From NCBI RefSeq assembly GCF_037975235.1, contig NZ_CP150241.1, positions 3,472,001-3,536,000 on the forward strand: a DNA stretch of 64,000 bases, read 5' to 3'. Shown here in pieces: positions 1-8,496 of the stretch. The position numbers were made by a program, and so were the translations under genes. The DNA is from Paenibacillus sp. FSL R5-0341 (lineage in GTDB: Bacteria > Bacillota > Bacilli > Paenibacillales > Paenibacillaceae). The notes beneath the pieces were generated by a model that ran no database searches, was not told the origin of the DNA, and was given only the letters and a program-made list of their open reading frames with translations. Position 1 is the first letter of the stretch; each line of letters opens with the position of its first letter.

Positions 1-110
1 ATTTGAGTCATTTCTTCCCTGCTGATTTTTACGGATGAATCGTATGTCTTAATGGAGCGGCGTCCATAAATAATCTCGTTAAAATCGTTTGTTTGTTGGT
101 ATGGTTTCAT
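1..110 (-). CDS. Nitroreductase family protein, N-terminal part (cut by window edge)
   Basis: Only the first 36 codons lie in the window; the rest is beyond the left edge. The translation reads MKPYQQTNDFNEIIYGRRSI followed by KTYDSSVKISREEM, the typical opening of FMN-dependent NAD(P)H nitroreductases, where the RRS(I/V)(R/K) motif contacts the FMN phosphate. The ATG at 110 is preceded on the minus strand by a good AAGGGAG ribosome binding site. Members reduce nitro compounds or quinones in the cytoplasm. Two TTGA(C/T)-type dyads at 151-177 sit in its promoter region and may be its operator. Family assignment is firm for so short a piece; the substrate cannot be told. Confidence 0.8.
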   Translation of the reverse strand, partial: MKPYQQTNDFNEIIYGRRSIKTYDSSVKISREEMTQ

Positions 111-512
111 AATAATTATCTCCCTTTATATTTTGTTGAGGCATCAATGTTTGACTAGTCAATTGTTGATAAGTCAAATATAATCAAAATCCGAGTCCAT
201 TTCAATAGTTTTTTAACGCCAAAATATTACAATAATCACTTATTATTTGTCATTGCCCACTTGCACAGTTAAACAAAATAGGGCTGGAGTTTAACAACAA
301 TTTCAAAGGGATAATAAAAGGATTGACATGAAACCAGTTACATATTTTAATCTTGTTTTGTAGCGAGAGATCACGCAATCATACAGGTAGACATGTTATG
401 ATGAACCTTTTTCGGATACTTATTAAATATTCATTATAAAGTGTTTGAATAAAGGGAGATCATCTCAATCAAAAAGACAAACAGGACATACTAAAAAATG
501 GAGGTCATAACA
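111..512. other. Intergenic region between nitroreductase and HAD phosphatase
   Basis: No coding sequence is seen in about 400 bases. The region holds the dyads at 151-177 (listed separately) and a possible sigma-A promoter for the HAD gene: TTGACA at 323-328 and TTTAAT at 346-351 with a 17-base spacer, about 160 bases before the start codon. The AT-rich remainder shows no stable hairpin. Confidence 0.4.
151..177. promoter_or_regulatory. Candidate operator: two TTGA-N-TCAA dyads
   Basis: TTGACTAGTCAA (151-162) is a perfect 12-base palindrome and TTGATAAGTCAA (166-177) is a near copy starting 15 bases later. They lie 40-70 bases upstream of the nitroreductase start. Tandem dyads at this place suggest a dimeric repressor site; the regulator is not identifiable here. 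They resemble, but are spaced differently from, the TetR operators at 10749 and 11379. Confidence 0.4.
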
Positions 513-1313
513 ATGATTAAACTTGTAGTTACTGATTTAGATGGAACGTTTCTGAACAATAAAGGTTCGTACGATGTCGAGCTCTTCAAAAAAGTGTATG
601 CAGAGATGCAGCAAAAAGGAGTCACTTTTGTCGCATGTACCGGGAAACAATGTGAACGTGTGGAGAAATTGTTTGATGAGTATGGCAAAGGTGTTTGGAT
701 CCTGGGTGATAGTGCTGCACGAATTAAAAAAGATGGTGAAGTCGTTAAAGAGTTCAGCATGGATAAGGATCTCGCCTTGAAGGCGATTGCTCGAATCCAG
801 GACTTTGACAACACAATGACTCTTATCGTATGTGCAAGCGATGCTGCTTACATTCGTTCTTCCATTTCAGAAGATATGTACAACGTAGTTAAAAGCTCCT
901 ATGAGCGTGTCATTAAAACAGATTCCTTTGAAACGATCGAGAGTCGCTTTATCAAAATTACGGTCTTCGATACAGAAGGACGTAGTACAGCATTAAAAGC
1001 GCATGTTGAGGAAACGTTAAGTGGACAAATTTACATTGTTGACTCGGAGGCAAAATGGCTGGATATCACGGCATTACACACCCACAAAGGAGAGACCGTT
1101 AAAAAACTGCAAGAAATGTTGGGTGTAACATACGACGAATCGATGTCATTTGGTGACGGCGAGAATGATGTAGAGCTCATGGCCATCGCCAAATATAGTT
1201 TTGCAGTTAGTAATGCTTGTGATAATACGAAAAAAGCAGCAAACTTTATTACGAAATCAAACGAAGAGAATGGCGTTCTTCTAACCATTCAAAAAATACT
1301 GGATTTGCAGTAA
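513..1313 (+). CDS. Cof-type HAD family hydrolase (sugar-phosphate phosphatase-like)
   Basis: This 266-residue cytoplasmic protein is a HAD-superfamily phosphatase of the Cof/YbjI type. Motif I is DLDGTF near residue 8 (the first Asp is the nucleophile), and motif IV is the late GDGENDVELM around residue 208, which holds the Mg-binding aspartates. The middle portion is the type IIB cap that sets substrate choice; such enzymes commonly act on sugar phosphates or FMN/PLP. I start at ATG 513 because ATGGAGGT (498-505) is its ribosome binding site; an upstream in-frame ATG at 498 would place the start inside that site. It is monocistronic and closed by the terminator at 1354. Confidence 0.85.
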   Translation: MIKLVVTDLDGTFLNNKGSYDVELFKKVYAEMQQKGVTFVACTGKQCERVEKLFDEYGKGVWILGDSAARIKKDGEVVKEFSMDKDLALKAIARIQDFDNTMTLIVCASDAAYIRSSISEDMYNVVKSSYERVIKTDSFETIESRFIKITVFDTEGRSTALKAHVEETLSGQIYIVDSEAKWLDITALHTHKGETVKKLQEMLGVTYDESMSFGDGENDVELMAIAKYSFAVSNACDNTKKAANFITKSNEENGVLLTIQKILDLQ

Positions 1314-1353
1314 TACTCGTCTGTCAACAGGCGACGCATGTTCGAAATGAGAG

Positions 1354-1380
1354 GGGCAATCATATGATTGCCCTATTTTT
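1354..1380 (+). terminator. Intrinsic terminator after HAD gene
   Basis: GGGCAATCAT/ATGATTGCCC is a perfect inverted repeat at 1354-1373 followed by TATTTTT. It lies between convergent genes and could serve both directions, but the T-run favours the plus strand. Confidence 0.8.
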
Positions 1381-1396
1381 CATGGGATAAGAAACG

Positions 1397-2287
1397 TTAC
1401 AAAGAGTCGATGTTCGTAACTTGTTTGCGATAATGCTGTGGAACTACACCCATCTGTTTACGGAAAATGGACGAAAAATAACTAGAACTTTGAAAACCAC
1501 AGGCAAGAGCAATTTCACTTATGGATCTCCGTGTTTCTTTTAACATTTCACAGCTTTTCTGAAGTCGATATTGGGTGACATAGTTGTTTGGCGACTGCCC
1601 CACATATCGGTTAAACAATTGGCAACAACGGCTTCTGCAGACAGCTCCGGCAGATGCGATCTCCTCAAGTGTTATCTTCTGATCATAGTTCTGATGAATG
1701 AAATGAGTCATTTCCTGAACATGCGTTAACACGCCGGGTTGGCCGGAAACAGGTTTTAACTGATCGCCTATTGTAGCACATAACGATAACGCATGGGATA
1801 CCAACCGTAGTGGATTGGGATGTTTATGCTCCGTGTGCATCTCCCGATATAGTTCTTGAATGGACAGTAATACGTCTTCCTGCCAGTCTACCTGATCCGT
1901 GAGGACAACAAAATCAGCCATTTTGGAACTAAATTTCTCCTCCCAGTACGTCTGAATATAAGAAGTTTTCTCACCAAGAATGGAGGGGTGAATAACAACT
2001 ACAAGAAACGAACAATCGTCGTGATCCGCAACAGCGTATCCATGATGCAAACGTTGGCTATTAACAAAGAGCCCACTTCCCTGATGCAATCGAGTGATAC
2101 TTCCATTAACAGAGAAATCCATCAATCCTTTTAATACGTAGATAAACTCCAGATCTACATGCCAATGTGCAACTGCTGCATAATTGTTAAATTGATGAAG
2201 ACTGCCCCTGCGGACATAAAGGGGTAAGTCAGGAAGATTATAATCCAACCGTTCTGATAGATCAGAGAACACCTCTAAATCTGTCAT
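1397..2287 (-). CDS. AraC family transcriptional regulator with cupin sensor domain
   Basis: A 296-residue regulator. Residues about 15-150 form a cupin-like effector domain (VAHWHVDLEFIYVLKG near residue 38, typical of AraC-type cupins), and residues about 190-290 carry two helix-turn-helix motifs: the first ends in RCCQLFNRYVGQSP and the second in GFQSSSYFSSIFRKQMG, the standard AraC/XylS signature. The gene diverges from the MATE exporter at 2411, with about 120 bases between the starts, so control of the exporter is the simplest reading. The effector is not known. The 3' end converges on the HAD gene. Confidence 0.88.
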   Translation of the reverse strand: MTDLEVFSDLSERLDYNLPDLPLYVRRGSLHQFNNYAAVAHWHVDLEFIYVLKGLMDFSVNGSITRLHQGSGLFVNSQRLHHGYAVADHDDCSFLVVVIHPSILGEKTSYIQTYWEEKFSSKMADFVVLTDQVDWQEDVLLSIQELYREMHTEHKHPNPLRLVSHALSLCATIGDQLKPVSGQPGVLTHVQEMTHFIHQNYDQKITLEEIASAGAVCRSRCCQLFNRYVGQSPNNYVTQYRLQKSCEMLKETRRSISEIALACGFQSSSYFSSIFRKQMGVVPQHYRKQVTNIDSL

Positions 2288-2410
2288 CGAGAATCCCTTC
2301 TTTACACAAATGTATACGATATTAATAAAAGTATAGCCAATATTGATGGAAACAACAATAATTATGTCCTATTCTTATATTGTGGAAAATAACAGAGAGG
2401 ACAGATATAG

Positions 2411-3793
2411 GTGAGAAAACGCATGCCACTTCAAGATTTCGGCAAACCAGACTTTAATCGAGAGTTAATATCGCTTGTAATCCCCATTGCTTTACAAAAC
2501 CTAATATCAGCAACGGTGATATCTGTTGATGTAATTATGTTGGGTATGATTAGTCAATCGGCAATGGCAGCCGTATCACTCGCAGGACAAATCACGTTTA
2601 CATTAACATTGTTTTACATGGGGTTGTCAGCGGGGGCGAGTATCCTCACGGCTCAGTACTGGGGGAAGAAGGATACACCAACCATACAGCGAGTTCTTAG
2701 TATTGCCTGCGTGTTCTCCTTAGTTATATCAATTCTGTTTTTCTTGTCTTCCTTCTTGATTCCCCACGCACTGATGCACTTATTCACCAATGATCCTGAA
2801 TTGATTCAATACGGGTCAAGGTTTTTACAGTTTAATTCTTTTTCTTACCTTGTGATGGGCTTATCGCAGATGTATCTCAGTGTGATTCGAAGTATGGAAA
2901 ATGCCAAACTTAGTGCGTGGATTAGTTCTTTATGCTTGGTCTTAAACATTATATTTAATACCATTTGCATTTTTTTACTATTCCCATCCAATCCGGAACT
3001 TGCGATTGCGGCTGTAGCTCTTGCCACGGTATTGGCACGTATGATTGAACTAGCATGTTGTGTGATTCATTCCTTAACGAAGGGACCTATTCGCTTTCGT
3101 TTACCAGTACGTGACCGTATTCAGCGTAATCTATTAAAAGATTTTATGAAATATACGCTACCAGTACAGGGGAATTATATCGTATGGGGAGGAGCGCTTA
3201 CTGCTACGGCTGCCATTATAGGACATGTGAACTCCGATATGGTAGCAGCGAACTCCATTGCATCCGTAGTCAAAAATCTAGCGGTCGTTTTCTGTGGGGG
3301 CATAGCTACTGGAGGATCTGTACTTATTGGAAAGTATCTGGGACAGGGTGAAATGGACAAAGCAAAGTATGCGGGTAACTACATGTGTTATTACGCTTTA
3401 ATTTTTGGAGTTATTGCAGGCTGCACGATTCTACTAATTAAACCTTTAGTGTACTCTATCGTTAATTTGAACCCCGTTGCTCAAGGTTATCTAGATGGCA
3501 TGTTATACATTAGTGCGTATTATTGCATTGCAAAATCGTTTAACTCCACAACCATAGCGGGCATATTCCCTGCTGGTGGAGATTCCAAATTTGGATTATG
3601 GTGTGACACAGTTGTTATGTGGCTTATTATTATACCACTTAGTTACCTATGTGCATTTGTATGGCATGTGTCTCCCATTTATATATATATCGTCATCAGC
3701 TTAGATGAATTGATTAAATTGCCTATTGCTTTCACCCGTTATCGTCAATTTAAATGGCTGAACAACTTAACTAGAAACTTTACACAAACCTGA
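2411..3793 (+). CDS. MATE family multidrug efflux transporter
   Basis: A 460-residue polytopic membrane protein with about 12 hydrophobic segments. The N-terminal ELISLVIPIALQNLISAT and following DVIMLG stretch, and the duplicated halves (the second begins near residue 235, KYTLPVQGNYIVWGG), are characteristic of the MATE/NorM/DinF group, which exports cationic drugs or metabolites with Na+ or H+ coupling. A GTG start at 2411 is preceded by GAGAGGA; an ATG four codons later (2423) is the alternative. The divergent AraC gene is its probable regulator, and a sugar acetyltransferase follows 64 bases downstream. Substrate unknown. Confidence 0.9.
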   Translation: MRKRMPLQDFGKPDFNRELISLVIPIALQNLISATVISVDVIMLGMISQSAMAAVSLAGQITFTLTLFYMGLSAGASILTAQYWGKKDTPTIQRVLSIACVFSLVISILFFLSSFLIPHALMHLFTNDPELIQYGSRFLQFNSFSYLVMGLSQMYLSVIRSMENAKLSAWISSLCLVLNIIFNTICIFLLFPSNPELAIAAVALATVLARMIELACCVIHSLTKGPIRFRLPVRDRIQRNLLKDFMKYTLPVQGNYIVWGGALTATAAIIGHVNSDMVAANSIASVVKNLAVVFCGGIATGGSVLIGKYLGQGEMDKAKYAGNYMCYYALIFGVIAGCTILLIKPLVYSIVNLNPVAQGYLDGMLYISAYYCIAKSFNSTTIAGIFPAGGDSKFGLWCDTVVMWLIIIPLSYLCAFVWHVSPIYIYIVISLDELIKLPIAFTRYRQFKWLNNLTRNFTQT

Positions 3794-3857
3794 ACTTCAC
3801 AAGGGATTATGTAAATTACTCTAATAAATATTAGCTTTCTATAAAGGAGAAGATAGT

Positions 3858-4487
3858 ATGAATATTCAAGAACGTATGGCAAACAAACAACTATTTACAG
3901 ATGATGATGCCAATTACCCGGAAGAGGCTACAGAGTTAGCCAAAGCACGCCAGCGAGGTAAGGCACTATGCTATGAAATCAATAATCTGCATCCGGATGA
4001 TGTTGAAACGCGGAAGAAATTAATGAAACAATTATTTGGTAGCATAGGCGAAAATGTATGGATGGAACCGCCACTGCGCATGTCATACGGCTCCAATACA
4101 ACCGTGGGAAATAACGTATATATTAATTTCAACCTAACCGTAGTTGATGACTACAAAGTTACAATTGGGAATGATGTGATGTTTGGCCCAAATGTAACGA
4201 TTGCTGTAACCAGTCACCCTGTACACCCCGAGAAGCGCAAAGAAGGCGGAATGTTTGCGTTACCCGTCGTTATTGAAGATAAGGCGTGGATTGGGAGCGG
4301 AGCAATTATTCTACTAGGCGTCACGATTGGTAAAGGTAGTGTCGTTGGTGCGGGTAGTGTCGTAACGAAGGATGTCCCTGCAAATGTAATTGCTGTAGGG
4401 AATCCATGCAGAGTTCTTCGTGAGATTACTAAACAGGATCGAGAGTTCTACTATAAAGACATGCGTTTTGATCAGGTTGAATGGTAA
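3858..4487 (+). CDS. Sugar O-acetyltransferase (maltose/galactoside acetyltransferase family)
   Basis: A 209-residue left-handed beta-helix acetyltransferase of the LacA/Maa/NodL type. The N-terminal Mac domain (residues about 5-60) is followed by hexapeptide repeats (GNNVYINFNLTVVDD, IGNDVMFGPNVTI) and the conserved TSHPVHPEKR, whose first His is the expected catalytic base taking a proton from the sugar hydroxyl; acetyl-CoA is donor. The C-terminal GNPCRVLREI is also diagnostic. The ATG at 3858 follows AAAGGAG. It may be cotranscribed with the MATE gene and possibly with the small membrane ORF at 4525. The acceptor sugar cannot be deduced. Confidence 0.9.
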   Translation: MNIQERMANKQLFTDDDANYPEEATELAKARQRGKALCYEINNLHPDDVETRKKLMKQLFGSIGENVWMEPPLRMSYGSNTTVGNNVYINFNLTVVDDYKVTIGNDVMFGPNVTIAVTSHPVHPEKRKEGGMFALPVVIEDKAWIGSGAIILLGVTIGKGSVVGAGSVVTKDVPANVIAVGNPCRVLREITKQDREFYYKDMRFDQVEW

Positions 4488-4524
4488 AGGAAGTGAAATC
4501 TACCCTCTAGAGAGGAGTTTGTTC

Positions 4525-4674
4525 ATGGATATCATTTATTCTATTATTATATTGATACTTTTGTTTTTTATCATTAGAGCCATTGTTCAATCCCGCCGAA
4601 CCCATTTGGAAGCAAGTAAAATGAAACAAAATTTTGAACATTATTATAATGAAGATAACTATCATAATGATTAG
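4525..4674 (+). CDS. Small single-pass membrane protein (49 aa)
   Basis: A short reading frame with a good AGAGGAG ribosome binding site at 4511-4517 and ATG at 4525. The product begins MDIIYSIIILILLFFIIRAI, one strongly hydrophobic helix, followed by a charged, His/Asn/Asp-rich cytoplasmic tail ending in YNEDNYHND. It lies 37 bases after the acetyltransferase stop and may be the last gene of that unit. I recognise no family and propose no function beyond membrane anchoring. Confidence 0.55.
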   Translation: MDIIYSIIILILLFFIIRAIVQSRRTHLEASKMKQNFEHYYNEDNYHND

Positions 4675-4753
4675 CGTCTTGCCAGGAAGTGATTCAAAAT
4701 AATAGGAAACTGTAACTCTTAAAATATAGAATGGATGAAATAAGTACAAAAAT

Positions 4754-4805
4754 AAAAAAAGGACCGTAAGAGTTCTTCTTCCATCGATGAATGCTTTCGG
4801 TCCTT
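4754..4805 (-). terminator. Probable terminator for the GlsB/YeaQ gene
   Basis: AAGGACCG (4759-4766) pairs with CGGTCCTT (4798-4805) around a long loop, and on the minus strand the hairpin is followed by seven T. It would terminate the minus-strand gene at 4887; the long loop lowers confidence. Confidence 0.5.
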
Positions 4806-4886
4806 CTATGTTTATCCTGTACCTTTATGCCCTGGCAGAACCCTTATAAGAATATCTACGATGGTATCGGTTTCCACCACACTTGG

Positions 4887-5144
4887 TTAACGTCTTCGGA
4901 AGGCTCCGCCGCGTGCCAGAGCGAAGAAGATGAGTAAGGCAATAATCGAGCCAACGATGGCTGGAATAATATGAAATCCGCCAATCACCGGCCCCCTTGG
5001 TCCCAGCAATTCCGTTCCTAACCAGGAACCGATAAAACCCGCAATAATGTTCCCAAGTACACCGCCCGGTACGTCCCGCCCAATCAAGTTGCCGCTTAAC
5101 CAGCCAATAAGTCCACCAACAATGAGTACCCAGAGCAGATCCAT
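4887..5144 (-). CDS. GlsB/YeaQ/YmgE family stress-response membrane protein
   Basis: An 85-residue, Gly-rich three-helix membrane protein. The segments LLWVLIVGGLIGWLSGNLIG, GVLGNIIAGFIGSWLGTELL and a last helix ending in LARGG are the hallmark of the transglycosylase-associated protein family (YeaQ/YmgE/GlsB), small inner-membrane proteins commonly made under general stress; biochemical role not established. GAGAACAATCC precedes the ATG at 5144, with a GAAAGGAG site. It diverges from the two-component system at 5302. Confidence 0.88.
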   Translation of the reverse strand: MDLLWVLIVGGLIGWLSGNLIGRDVPGGVLGNIIAGFIGSWLGTELLGPRGPVIGGFHIIPAIVGSIIALLIFFALARGGAFRRR

Positions 5145-5301
5145 GGATTGTTCTCCTTTCTTCGGGTTTATTACAAGTTATGTTGGGCTGAGTGGAATAT
5201 ACCTCACCTTCCAGTTGGTGGAGGAATCTAAAGTGTCTGTGCTAAGATGGGTTAATAATGGATTGAAGCTGGTGAAAACAAGACTAGATAGGGGTGTACA
5301 G

Positions 5302-6009
5302 TTGAAGAAAATCCTAGTCATTGATGATGAAATCGCAATTCGAGATTTAATTGAGCTGGTGCTGAGGCGAGAGAACTACGATGTGCAGACCGCAGAGGAC
5401 GGCAAAACGGGCATGCATCTGCTCGACTCTTTTCAACCCGATATAGTGGTACTTGATCTGATGCTGCCAGACTGCTCCGGATATGACCTGTGCAAGGAAA
5501 TTACCGGAAAACGTGCCATTCCAGTGATCATGCTTTCTGCGAAAAATGAGGTAATCGACAAGGTGTTGGGACTAGAGCTAGGGGCCGAAGATTACATGAC
5601 CAAACCCTTTGACAATCGTGAATTGCTCGCTCGGATCAAGGTGATTCTGAGAAGAAACGAGAGCAGGGAGGACTCAAGTGAAGGGACAGAAGTACAATCG
5701 ACACGTATCCTTCATGAAGAGCTGACTTTTGACTTAGAGAGCCGAAGAGTGCTGAAAAACGGTATACCCGTGTCTTTAACGGCCAAAGAGTTTAAAATTC
5801 TGGAAACGTTACTCAAAAGGCCCGACAAAATCTTTACCCGGGATGAACTGCTGCAGATCGGATGGGGATATGACTTTATGGGAGACAGTCGCAGTGTGGA
5901 TATGACCATCATGCGATTACGGAAGAAGCTGGAGGATAACGCCGACGAACCGAAGTATGTCAGGACGATCTATGGATTTGGCTATCAGCTTGGAGGTGGC
6001 GAGGCCTGA
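5302..6009 (+). CDS. OmpR/PhoB family response regulator
   Basis: A 235-residue response regulator. The receiver domain (residues 1-120) has the acidic pair in ILVIDDE, the phospho-acceptor Asp in DIVVLDLMLPD near residue 53, the switch Ser in MLSAKN and the conserved Lys in MTKPF. The C-terminal winged helix (about 135-235) has the OmpR-type SLTAKEFKILETLLKRP and the YVRTIYGFGYQL end. I choose TTG 5302, giving M-K-K-I-L-V-I-D-D-E at the N-terminus, with TAGGGGTG at 5289-5296; a GTG at 5233 behind GGAGGA would add 23 atypical residues. The stop overlaps the kinase start. Targets unknown; the following lipoprotein is a candidate. Confidence 0.92.
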   Translation: MKKILVIDDEIAIRDLIELVLRRENYDVQTAEDGKTGMHLLDSFQPDIVVLDLMLPDCSGYDLCKEITGKRAIPVIMLSAKNEVIDKVLGLELGAEDYMTKPFDNRELLARIKVILRRNESREDSSEGTEVQSTRILHEELTFDLESRRVLKNGIPVSLTAKEFKILETLLKRPDKIFTRDELLQIGWGYDFMGDSRSVDMTIMRLRKKLEDNADEPKYVRTIYGFGYQLGGGEA

Positions 6010-7433
6010 AGTATGCAACCCGGTTACTGCTGAATTATTTATTTTTCTCCGTGCTGTCCTTTGGCATCATCATTTTTGCGGTAAATAAAGCCATCGATTA
6101 CTACAGCTTCATTACCATTGAGAAACAGATGATGGAGAAGGCAGATCTGTCGGAGTTGTCCTTCCGTGAAGTGTTGGCACGGCATAGGTCATCGTCAGGT
6201 GAGCCCCAGACGGAGGAAATTGTCAGACTTGCTCTGGAGAAGCTGAAAGCTTCAGGCAAAGAGGTACGTATCTATGACAGCTCCAAGCAATTGCTGGGCC
6301 TGGCTGTGGATGGCATCATCATTAATGATGGCAAACCGCTTATTTTTGACAAAAATATTGAGAAAGCACTGAGTGGCAGTTATGCTTACACCGTGACGGA
6401 AAATCATCTGCTTTATTTCGCGACGCCCATTCAGGATCAATTCTACGAAAACGCTTATGTGTATGAGTTCGTGGAGGATATCTCCTACTTTTATGCGATT
6501 ATGGATCAGATCCGTTATATCCTGTTTGTCGGCGCAGGCGGATTTATTATACTGATTACGTTATCCAGTCTGTGGATTGCCCGCAACACAACCAAGCCGA
6601 TTAAACTGTTGCTTGGCGCTGCGCAAAGTTTCGCTAGACAGGAGTTTCGGAGAGTTCATCTAAACCGGAAAGATGAGCTGGGCATGCTGGCAGATGGGCT
6701 GGATTCCATGGGGCGGCAGCTTCATGATTACATTCAGTACCAGAAACAATTTGTCTCCAACGTATCTCACGAGTTAAAAACACCCTTGGCAGCCATTCGT
6801 GGTTTCTCTCAATACTTGGTTGAAGGGGAGACGGAGAACGAGGAGTTGCAAAAAATCTATGCTCATCTGCTGCAGGAATCGGATCGGCTGACGCGCTTGA
6901 TTAATGAACTGTTGTTGTTATCCCAATTCGACAAAGCTGGTTCTAACGAACTCGAAGCCCGGAAGACGGAAATGAATAAACTGATTCAGCAAGTTGCAAT
7001 GAATATGGAAGCGAAGGCCAAGGATAAAGGGATCGAGATCAGCGTCAGTCAAGTGAAGGAAGAACCGGATGATGAGGGTACGACAAGAGTTTACGCCAAC
7101 GTAAATCCAATGCTGATGTCCCATGCAATCGCCAATCTTGTGGATAATGCCATCAAATATTCAGGCAGTCCATCGCTAATTGAATTGAAGTTGGAACATA
7201 CGCCAAGCGAGGTAGTTATACGTATACGTGATCAAGGGATCGGTATAGCGGGCGATGAGCTGGAGCAAGTGCAGGAACGTTTTTACCGCGCAAAAAATGC
7301 AAGTACAGCGAACGGTTCAGGTCTTGGACTTTCCATTTGTAAAGAGATTGTAGAGCGGTTTAATGGATATATCGACATGGAAAGTCAAATCGGGGAAGGT
7401 ACGACCGTTACGATTGTTTTGCCTCGTGCGTAG
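6006..7433 (+). CDS. Sensor histidine kinase (probable CTG start)
   Basis: A 475-residue membrane kinase partner of the preceding regulator. A first helix (NYLFFSVLSFGIIIFAV), an extracellular sensor of about 125 residues, a second helix (ILFVGAGGFIILITL), a HAMP linker, the HisKA site FVSNVSHELKTPLAAIRGF (His is the phosphorylated residue) and the ATPase boxes NLVDNAIKYS (N), DQGIGI (G1) and NGSGLGLSICKEI (G2) are all present. No ATG, GTG or TTG exists before the first helix. CTG 6006 lies 8 bases after GGAGGT and overlaps the regulator's TGA stop as CTGA, the place where ATGA is usual; GTG 6051 would remove half of the first helix. Confidence 0.88.
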   Translation: MKYATRLLLNYLFFSVLSFGIIIFAVNKAIDYYSFITIEKQMMEKADLSELSFREVLARHRSSSGEPQTEEIVRLALEKLKASGKEVRIYDSSKQLLGLAVDGIIINDGKPLIFDKNIEKALSGSYAYTVTENHLLYFATPIQDQFYENAYVYEFVEDISYFYAIMDQIRYILFVGAGGFIILITLSSLWIARNTTKPIKLLLGAAQSFARQEFRRVHLNRKDELGMLADGLDSMGRQLHDYIQYQKQFVSNVSHELKTPLAAIRGFSQYLVEGETENEELQKIYAHLLQESDRLTRLINELLLLSQFDKAGSNELEARKTEMNKLIQQVAMNMEAKAKDKGIEISVSQVKEEPDDEGTTRVYANVNPMLMSHAIANLVDNAIKYSGSPSLIELKLEHTPSEVVIRIRDQGIGIAGDELEQVQERFYRAKNASTANGSGLGLSICKEIVERFNGYIDMESQIGEGTTVTIVLPRA

Positions 7434-7561
7434 ACCTGCATCTAAACCCAAGCCTGAATAGGTACCGTTACAAGATTGGTACATTTCTGTTATGAGACTA
7501 ACAAATGTTTTATTTATAATCACTTCATAAGAACAAATCACACATTTATGGAGGGATCATG

Positions 7562-8257
7562 ATGAACTTAACAAAAAAAGCTGCAGGTTTTATCGTACTA
7601 GGTGCTTTACTAACGGTGGCATTGACGGGCTGTCAGTCCAGTGATGCTACGCCCCCAACAACCGGACAGAACACAGCGAATGAACAGAGCAAAGGCGAAG
7701 GAGCAACAAATGCGAATGCTTCCGAAAGTTCTGAAGAAAAGGGTACTGAAGCTATTAAGGAAGGTTCAATGGAGAAGGAAGGCAATGTGGTGCTGAAGGA
7801 GCTTGCCTTTGTCTATAATGAGCACACCATCGCGATTTCGGATACAGCGAATGAAGAGCAGATGGAACAGATGCTGGGTAAACCGGATAACCTGAAATCC
7901 CATACGTACAGTGCTGATGATGGAACAAACATGGATACGTTAATCGGTTTTACAGAAAAGGTTTATACGTATCCTGGTCTGGAGATTAAAACAATCAGTA
8001 TACCAGAGGGAAAACAAGACTCCATTTTTCATATCGAAATCACAGATCCTAAGTACACGACAGTGCGAAACATTAAAGCAGGAGACAGTCTGGATACACT
8101 CAAAAACGCCTACCCTGAGGGGAAACTGCTTGGTGATGGAGCTTCTAATGAGGAGGATGACTTCCGTTACGAGCCATCCAATTATGTGGATGTGATGTCG
8201 TTTCATATCAAGGATGCCAAGGTGGAGAGCATTCAGATCTACAGCCTTCTGGACTAA
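7562..8257 (+). CDS. Lipoprotein of unknown function next to a two-component system
   Basis: A 231-residue secreted lipoprotein. A short basic N-terminus and hydrophobic core end in a lipobox LTGC near residue 23, so the mature protein is predicted to be lipid-anchored to the outer face of the membrane. A low-complexity Thr/Asn/Glu-rich linker (about 25-75) precedes two similar alpha/beta segments; one begins VRNIKAGDSLDTLKNAYPEG, a pattern seen in several unnamed Gram-positive lipoproteins. GGAGGG (7550-7555) fits the second of two adjacent ATGs (7562) better than the first (7559). It follows the kinase by 128 bases and may be its regulon member or accessory sensor (inference). Confidence 0.75.
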   Translation: MNLTKKAAGFIVLGALLTVALTGCQSSDATPPTTGQNTANEQSKGEGATNANASESSEEKGTEAIKEGSMEKEGNVVLKELAFVYNEHTIAISDTANEEQMEQMLGKPDNLKSHTYSADDGTNMDTLIGFTEKVYTYPGLEIKTISIPEGKQDSIFHIEITDPKYTTVRNIKAGDSLDTLKNAYPEGKLLGDGASNEEDDFRYEPSNYVDVMSFHIKDAKVESIQIYSLLD

Positions 8258-8354
8258 TATTTAGTGATCGATGTTGGTAAGCCATTCAATTAGCAAAGTA
8301 TGCCGGCGCTCATCTTGTTACAACAGCAAGATCAAGTTATTGATTACAAAAAGG

Positions 8355-8388
8355 AGGCCGCCGATCAAAAGGATCGGCGGCCTTATTC
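8355..8388 (+). terminator. Terminator after lipoprotein gene
   Basis: AGGCCGCCGATC (8355-8366) pairs perfectly with GATCGGCGGCCT (8372-8383), loop AAAAG, then TTATT. Very stable stem; short, impure T-run. Confidence 0.7.
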
Positions 8389-8496
8389 GATTACTGAGCA
8401 GTAAAGTTCAGTTATAATCAACTTTTATCATCAGAAAATAATTTCTACTTGGTAAAATTGTGAAGTAAAAAAATCACATTAACTGGAGTGAATACT

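Noticed and set aside
498..512. Upstream ATG for the HAD gene
   Set aside because: It overlaps the ribosome binding site ATGGAGGT of the ATG at 513, which starts in register with family members.
8488..8496. Earlier GTG for the APH-like gene
   Set aside because: It is part of GGAGTG, the ribosome binding site for GTG 8497.
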